A stretch of DNA of 10,628 nt from Candidatus Gastranaerophilales bacterium. GTDB taxonomy: Bacteria > Cyanobacteriota > Vampirovibrionia > Gastranaerophilales > Gastranaerophilaceae. This document shows, one piece after another, positions 6,631 through 10,628 of this stretch (positions are counted from its first letter, which is position 1; each line of letters begins with the position of its first letter). The position numbers and the translations under genes are program-made. The notes beneath the pieces are model-generated. The model had not been told where the DNA came from. It saw only the letters and a list, made by a program, of their open reading frames with translations, and did not search any database. The stretch is from the NCBI GenBank assembly GCA_900552525.1, contig UNSK01000058.1:1-10628 (forward strand), read 5' to 3'.

Positions 6631-6639
6631 ATTATATCA
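6631..6639 (-). promoter_or_regulatory. Predicted extended -10 promoter for nupC
   Basis: On the - strand TGATATAAT (6639-6631) is an extended -10 (TG-N-TATAAT). It sits directly beside the T-tract of the upstream gcvPA terminator and about 32 nt before the nupC ATG. It has no good -35, as is usual for extended -10 promoters. This would let nupC be transcribed independently of the gcv operon. Confidence 0.45.
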
Positions 6640-6669
6640 AAAAAGAAGCTGTCTGGATTAGACAGCTTC
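6639..6669 (-). terminator. Intrinsic terminator of the gcv operon
   Basis: A perfect 10-bp inverted repeat, GAAGCTGTCT (6645-6654) and AGACAGCTTC (6660-6669), with a 5-nt loop. Read on the - strand it is followed by six T (6644-6639). The gcvPA stop codon (6660-6658) lies partly in the loop, so the hairpin forms across the last codons of gcvPA. No U-tract follows on the + strand, so it acts for the - strand only. Confidence 0.85.
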
Positions 6670-7896
6670 AATATAATTTACAATCTCTTCCTCTGTATTC
6701 ATTTCCGTTGTACATACCAGTACTCTTGTGGCATCAATCTTAATCCCGCCAAGAATGTTAGAAGCTTTTAGTTTTTCCAAAAATTTATCAGAGTCTTCAA
6801 CTTCAATTACAAATTCATTAAAAAAGTTTTCATTTAAAGTTTTAATTCCTTTGCCTCTCAGCATTTTAGAAAGAGCATGCGCTAGATTCGCAGAAATTAC
6901 TCCTGTTTCTCTGAAGCCTTTTTCGCCTAAAAGGCTCAAGTATAGAGTTGCAGAAAGAGCAATTAAAGACTGGTTTGAACAAATATTGCTGGTTGCCTTT
7001 TCTCTTTTAATATGCTGTTCTCTTGTCTGGATTGTAAGTGTAAAAGCCTGCTCTCCATCAGCATCAACTGTTCTGCCAACGAGTCTGCCGGGCATTTGCC
7101 GCATAAAACATTCTTTACACGCCATATATCCAGCATGAGGACCGCCAAAGCTCATACCAATACCAAGCGGTTGAATATCCCCAACCACAATATCTGCTTC
7201 AGTTGGCGGAGCAATTATTGACAGGGCTGAAATATTAGCGCATACAATTAAAGTTGTGCCAACTTTATTGATTTCTGTAATTTCTCCATAGTAATCTGGG
7301 TATTGAACCAGAACGCAGCAATATTCACTAACATCGTCAGGAATTTCATCAAACCATTCGAGTTCAATATTTTGTGCCCAGCAATATGTTTTTACAACTT
7401 CTTTGTACTGCGGGTTAAGTCTATTAGAAATAAGCGCTTTGTTCTTTTTCCCTCTGGCGATTCTGTGAGCCATAAGAACAGCTTCTGCACAAGCAGAACC
7501 GCCGTCATACAAAGAAGCATTTGCAATATCCATACCGGTTATTTTTGAAATCATTGTCTGGTATTCATAAATTATTTGTAATGTTCCTTGAGAAATCTCT
7601 GGCTGATAAGGCGTATATGCTGTTAAAAATTCAAATCTTTGAGCAATATAACTAATACAAGCTGGTATAAATTTGTTATAAATTCCTCCGCCTGTAAATA
7701 TTGAATATTCTGTTTTATTTTTTCTTGCAAGAGCTTTCACCTTTCGTTGTGCTTCCATTTCGCTCAAAGGATTGCCCATCGCAAAATCTTTAAATTTAAC
7801 AGGTATTTGTTTAAATAAATCTTCGATTGATGCACATGAAATTTCACGAAGCATTTCTTCTCTGATTTCATCTGTATGCGCTAAAAAGTTTTTCAT
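6658..7896 (-). CDS. gcvPA: Glycine dehydrogenase (decarboxylating) subunit 1
   Basis: The N-terminal half-equivalent of the split glycine cleavage P-protein; with GcvPB, which carries the PLP lysine, it decarboxylates glycine and loads the methylamine onto lipoyl-GcvH. Family motifs are clear: TAYTPYQPEISQGTLQIIYE, TGMDIANASLYDGGSACAEA, GDIQPLGIGMSFGGPHAGYM and TREQHIKREKATSNICSNQS. At 412 residues it is slightly shorter than the usual 435-450 and ends TTEMNTEEEIVNYIEAV, like a normal family terminus, so it looks complete. ATG at 7896-7894 overlaps the gcvH TAA stop by one base (TAATG), so translation is coupled. The expected gcvPB does not follow: a terminator begins within the last codons. 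Confidence 0.95.
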   Translation of the reverse strand: MKNFLAHTDEIREEMLREISCASIEDLFKQIPVKFKDFAMGNPLSEMEAQRKVKALARKNKTEYSIFTGGGIYNKFIPACISYIAQRFEFLTAYTPYQPEISQGTLQIIYEYQTMISKITGMDIANASLYDGGSACAEAVLMAHRIARGKKNKALISNRLNPQYKEVVKTYCWAQNIELEWFDEIPDDVSEYCCVLVQYPDYYGEITEINKVGTTLIVCANISALSIIAPPTEADIVVGDIQPLGIGMSFGGPHAGYMACKECFMRQMPGRLVGRTVDADGEQAFTLTIQTREQHIKREKATSNICSNQSLIALSATLYLSLLGEKGFRETGVISANLAHALSKMLRGKGIKTLNENFFNEFVIEVEDSDKFLEKLKASNILGGIKIDATRVLVCTTEMNTEEEIVNYIEAV

Positions 7897-8270
7897 TATT
7901 CTATTTCTTCTTTATAATCTGAGTAATCTAACAAATCTGCAAATTCTACCTGATCTGCAGAAGATTCAATCTTAACAAACCACTTGTCTTCAAAAGTTTC
8001 ATCGTTAAGTAGCTCTGGACTATTAACGATTTGTTCATTAATTTCTACAACTTTACCAGATATTGGCATATAGATTTCAGATGCAGCTTTTACAGATTCA
8101 ATTGTTGCAAATGCTTCATTTTTAGCAAATTCACTTCCAACTTCAGGAAGTTCTACAAAAACTATATCGCCGAGTTGTTCGATAGCATAATCAGTAATAC
8201 CTATTTCGTACTTTCCGTCCTGCTCAAGTACGTATTCATGGGTTTTTGTACATAACATACTTTCGTTCAT
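7896..8270 (-). CDS. gcvH: Glycine cleavage system H protein (lipoyl carrier)
   Basis: GcvH is the lipoylated carrier that takes the aminomethyl group from the P-protein to the T-protein. The 124-residue length is standard. The lipoyl site lies in the canonical FATIESVKAASEIYMPISGK segment, with the lipoylated lysine at Lys61. ATG at 8270-8268 has AGGAG 8 nt upstream. It is 25 nt downstream of gcvT and its stop overlaps the gcvPA start, as expected for a gcvT-H-PA operon. Lipoylation would need LipA/LipB or LplA, none of which is in the window. Confidence 0.96.
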   Translation of the reverse strand: MNESMLCTKTHEYVLEQDGKYEIGITDYAIEQLGDIVFVELPEVGSEFAKNEAFATIESVKAASEIYMPISGKVVEINEQIVNSPELLNDETFEDKWFVKIESSADQVEFADLLDYSDYKEEIE

Positions 8271-8295
8271 TGATTTTCTCCTATAAGCTATTATA

Positions 8296-9393
8296 TTATC
8301 CTTTATTATTCTTTTTCACAAAAGGTCTTTTTACTATTTCTGCATTGTGTAATTTATCTCTTATCATTATTTGAATTGTAGAGCCTACAGTCAAATTGTC
8401 AAGATTTTTTATATAAGCAAGAGCAATATTGTCACCTCTGACAGGTGAAATCCCGCCGCTTGTAATCTCACCAATTTTTTCATTATTATAATATACTTCA
8501 TAACCGTGTCTGGCAATATTTTTATCGAGCATTTTGAGGCCGATAAGTTTTTTATTTATGCCATCCTTAAGCTGGTTCATTATAACTTTTTTTCCGTTGT
8601 AGTCAGCTGTTTTATCTTTTGCAACAGACCATGCCAATCCGGCTTCTATCGGTGTTGTATCTTCGCTCAAATCATTACCATATAAGTGCAATGCAGCTTC
8701 TAATCTTAAAGTATCGCGAGCGCCAAGACCAATTGGCTTTATTCCGTATTCTTTGCCTGCTTCTAGCAGTTTATCCCAGAGGTATTCTGAGAATTCGTTT
8801 TTAACAAGAATTTCAACTCCGTCTTCACCAGTATATCCTGTTCTTGATATCCATAAATTAATATTAAAGATTTCCCCGCGTTTAATTGCAAAAAATGAAG
8901 GCAGTTCATCAACTCCAAGACTTTTTATTAATTCACAGGCTTTCGGGCCTTGAACAGCCAGCAGTGAGTAATTATGTGACTCATTAATGATTTCAACATT
9001 AAACCCTGTTTTATTTCTTACCATCCAGTTCAAGTCTTCATCAATTCTGGATGCATTTGCAATAATAAGATATTTGTTAGTTTCAAGTTTATATATTATC
9101 AAATCATCAATTATACCGCCCTGCTTATTTGTAAGCTGGCAATATGCAGCTTTCAGGTCAACAAGTTTTGTAATATCCTGAGGGACTAATTTGTTTAAAT
9201 ATGGTAAAGCATCTTCACCATAAACAATCATTTCTCCCATGTGTGAAACATCAAACAGGCCGACATTTTCTCTCACAGTCTTATGTTCTTCTATGATTGA
9301 AGAATACTGGACAGGCATATGCCAGCCTGCAAAATCTACCATTCTTGCTCCCAGAGCTACATGCTTATCATGCAAAAAAGTTTGTTTTGTCAT
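8296..9393 (-). CDS. gcvT: Aminomethyltransferase (glycine cleavage T protein)
   Basis: GcvT transfers the methylene from aminomethyl-lipoyl-GcvH to tetrahydrofolate, releasing ammonia. The 365 residues match the family. Conserved features are GLFDVSHMGEM (about 45-55), GGIIDDLIIYKL with the Asp96-Asp97 pair that holds the catalytic aspartate region, RTGYTGEDGVEIL and GLGARDTLRLEAALHLYGND. ATG at 9393 has AGGGG about 9 nt upstream. It is the first gene of the gcvT-gcvH-gcvPA operon and is preceded by a TTGACA promoter in the 56-nt gap from dnaJ. There is no room for a glycine riboswitch there. Confidence 0.96.
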   Translation of the reverse strand: MTKQTFLHDKHVALGARMVDFAGWHMPVQYSSIIEEHKTVRENVGLFDVSHMGEMIVYGEDALPYLNKLVPQDITKLVDLKAAYCQLTNKQGGIIDDLIIYKLETNKYLIIANASRIDEDLNWMVRNKTGFNVEIINESHNYSLLAVQGPKACELIKSLGVDELPSFFAIKRGEIFNINLWISRTGYTGEDGVEILVKNEFSEYLWDKLLEAGKEYGIKPIGLGARDTLRLEAALHLYGNDLSEDTTPIEAGLAWSVAKDKTADYNGKKVIMNQLKDGINKKLIGLKMLDKNIARHGYEVYYNNEKIGEITSGGISPVRGDNIALAYIKNLDNLTVGSTIQIMIRDKLHNAEIVKRPFVKKNNKG

Positions 9394-9412
9394 TAATTTT
9401 TACCCCTATTTA

Positions 9413-9441
9413 ATTGTCTTTATAAATATGGGTTATGTCAA
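9413..9441 (-). promoter_or_regulatory. Predicted promoter of the gcv operon
   Basis: On the - strand a consensus TTGACA -35 (9441-9436) is followed at 17 nt by GACAAT (9418-9413), a 4/6 match to TATAAT. The site lies in the gap between dnaJ and gcvT, close to the gcvT start. It suggests the gcv genes can be transcribed apart from dnaJ, although read-through is possible because no dnaJ terminator was seen. Confidence 0.5.
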
Positions 9442-9449
9442 GAAATATT

Positions 9450-10481
9450 TTAGCTTAGAGATTGAATTTTTTTGTATAAATCAATAACTTCTTTTGACAT
9501 GTTTTTCGGCACAACAATTTTAATTTTTGCATTTAAATCGCCGTATCCAGAGGTTTTTGGCAAGCCCATCTGCTTCAATCTTAAGGATTGTCCGCTTGAA
9601 ACTCCTGCTGGAATTTTGATATTAATTTTGCCATGTAACGTTTCAATTTCTTTTGAACAGCCTAATACAGCTTCTGGAGGCGTTATATCAACTTCTTTAA
9701 TCAAATTATCTCCATCAAATTCATATTCGCTGTCTTTAAAATGCACTACAAGGTATAAGTCGCCTTTATTACCGTATGCGTCAGTTTTTCCTTCTCCTTT
9801 AAGACGAACTTTCTTTCCCTCGCTTACACCTTTAGGCAGTTTTACTTTTACACTTCTTGAGTGTGAAACGATTCCTGTACCACCGCAGTTAGCACAGTAT
9901 GTACCTCCATGACACTGAGTACATTTTTCCATTTCATTAAAAGTTACAGAAATAGGTTTACCGTCAAATATTTCTTTTGCTGTAACATTTAAATTTTTAG
10001 TGATGTCTAAATCTTCAGTTTTAGGCTGTGTAGTTCTTCTTTGTTGTCTGGAAGAATTTCCAGCTGTCTGTCTGAAATCAAAGCCGCCAAAATTTTGACC
10101 GGCCGACTGCTGCGCTCCCATACCGCCCATCATGTCGCCAAACAGCGAGCTAAAAAAGTCAGAAAAACCGCTTCCGCCAAAGTCAAAGCTTTGTGCTCCT
10201 CCCTGATTAAAATTAAAACTAAAATTTTCAAATCCGGGAGGCGGAGTATAGTCTGCACCGCCCTGCCAGTTAGAGCCCAGGCTGTCATAACGCTGCCTTT
10301 TGGCTTTATCCGATAAAACTTCATAAGCTTCATTAATATCTTTAAATTTTTCTTCAGCTTCTTTTGTTTTATTTACATCTGGATGGTATTTCCTCGCAAG
10401 CTTACGATATGCTGATTTAATTGCAGCAGCATCTGCATCTCTAGCAACACCTAATATTTCATAATAGTCTTTATATTTCAT
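9450..10481 (-). CDS. dnaJ: DnaJ-type co-chaperone with a reduced zinc finger
   Basis: An Hsp40 protein of 343 residues that would stimulate the DnaK ATPase and deliver clients. The J domain is at residues 5-68 with HPD at 33-35. A Gly/Phe/Ser-rich region runs from about 72 to 150, followed by the C-terminal substrate-binding beta domains. The zinc region contains only two CxxC motifs, Cys187-Cys190 and Cys196-Cys199 ([17 protein letters not shown]), not the four of classical DnaJ, so it can hold one zinc at most. The frame is open upstream to ATG 10523, but ATG 10481 is chosen because GAAGGG lies 5 nt upstream and the J domain starts right after it. It is divergent from a gene starting near 10601. 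Confidence 0.9.
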   Translation of the reverse strand: MKYKDYYEILGVARDADAAAIKSAYRKLARKYHPDVNKTKEAEEKFKDINEAYEVLSDKAKRQRYDSLGSNWQGGADYTPPPGFENFSFNFNQGGAQSFDFGGSGFSDFFSSLFGDMMGGMGAQQSAGQNFGGFDFRQTAGNSSRQQRRTTQPKTEDLDITKNLNVTAKEIFDGKPISVTFNEMEKCTQCHGGTYCANCGGTGIVSHSRSVKVKLPKGVSEGKKVRLKGEGKTDAYGNKGDLYLVVHFKDSEYEFDGDNLIKEVDITPPEAVLGCSKEIETLHGKINIKIPAGVSSGQSLRLKQMGLPKTSGYGDLNAKIKIVVPKNMSKEVIDLYKKIQSLS

Positions 10482-10572
10482 TTTTAGCCCTTCAAATATC
10501 TTTACAATTTTATAATAATACAAAAAATTACAAAACTTAATAAAGTTAATCTTTTTTTAATAGTATTTGTGA

Positions 10573-10578
10573 TAAAAT
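10573..10578 (+). promoter_or_regulatory. Possible -10 element in the dnaJ divergent gap
   Basis: TAAAAT at 10573-10578, preceded by TTGTGA, is a -10-like element for a + strand gene starting near 10601. A T-run (10552-10558) lies 14-20 nt upstream, with no real -35. On the - strand the AT-rich gap (10482-10572) offers several weak dnaJ -10 candidates, such as TATTAT, but none I would call. Confidence 0.3.
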
Positions 10579-10600
10579 ACAGTCAAAGGATTATGAAAAG

Positions 10601-10628
10601 ATGGACATAAAAAAAATATTATTCAGAA
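10601..10628 (+). CDS. Start of an unidentified gene (runs off the right edge)
   Basis: ATG at 10601 begins a frame MDIKKILFR that stays open to the edge (9 codons). AAGGA at 10586-10590 lies 10 nt upstream, and a -10-like element precedes it. The nearby ATG at 10593 stops after five codons. Too little is present to identify the product. Confidence 0.4.

Noticed and set aside
9394..9449. Glycine riboswitch upstream of gcvT
   Set aside because: The gap is only 56 nt, too short for an aptamer, and a promoter occupies most of it.
9472..9912. A 146-codon + strand open frame inside dnaJ
   Set aside because: It is antisense to the DnaJ C-terminal domains; no start signal or recognisable domain.
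10479..10523. A longer DnaJ start at 10523
   Set aside because: The extra 14 residues ([14 protein letters not shown]) precede the J domain and overlap the ribosome-binding site of the ATG at 10481.

Overview
This 10.6 kb window is AT-rich with densely packed bacterial genes. It has canonical AGGAG-type ribosome-binding sites, mostly ATG starts and standard genetic-code use. The mix of a HEAT-repeat protein, a queC/DUF366 pair, a split (two-subunit type) glycine cleavage P-protein and low GC would fit a gut Melainabacteria/Gastranaerophilales-like organism. That assignment is an impression from gene content and composition only; an AT-rich Firmicute or another uncultured gut lineage is not excluded.

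Left part, + strand (350-3131), after a divergent partial gene at 1-198: four genes sit end to end with overlaps or 1-nt gaps, so they are almost certainly one operon. They encode a HEAT-repeat protein, QueC (7-cyano-7-deazaguanine synthase, the preQ0 step of queuosine synthesis), a DUF366 protein and a membrane-anchored SPOR-domain protein that probably binds peptidoglycan.

Middle, + strand (3263-5369): a gene for a protein ending in an OmpR-like winged helix lies 3 nt upstream of a divergent GmrSD/DUF262-like gene. That second gene is split into two reading frames (3890-4660 and 4657-4980) by what looks like a one-base loss in a six-A run. An orphan 96-aa gene with its own strong ribosome-binding site follows, and its 3' end overlaps the convergent nupC by 30 bp.

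Right part, - strand (5340-10481): reading leftwards, dnaJ (with a reduced zinc finger) comes first. The glycine cleavage cluster gcvT-gcvH-gcvPA follows, with a TTGACA promoter of its own, and ends at a strong hairpin terminator that contains the gcvPA stop codon. Then comes a CNT-type nucleoside transporter, nupC. The expected partner gcvPB is not next to gcvPA. At the far right edge a divergent gene may begin on the + strand.

No tRNA, rRNA, CRISPR array, insertion sequence or glycine riboswitch was recognised. No intergenic stretch exceeds about 160 bases. The most unusual items are the frameshifted DUF262-like gene with its winged-helix partner, the queC-DUF366 coupling, the gcvPB-less gcv operon and the half-sized DnaJ zinc finger.
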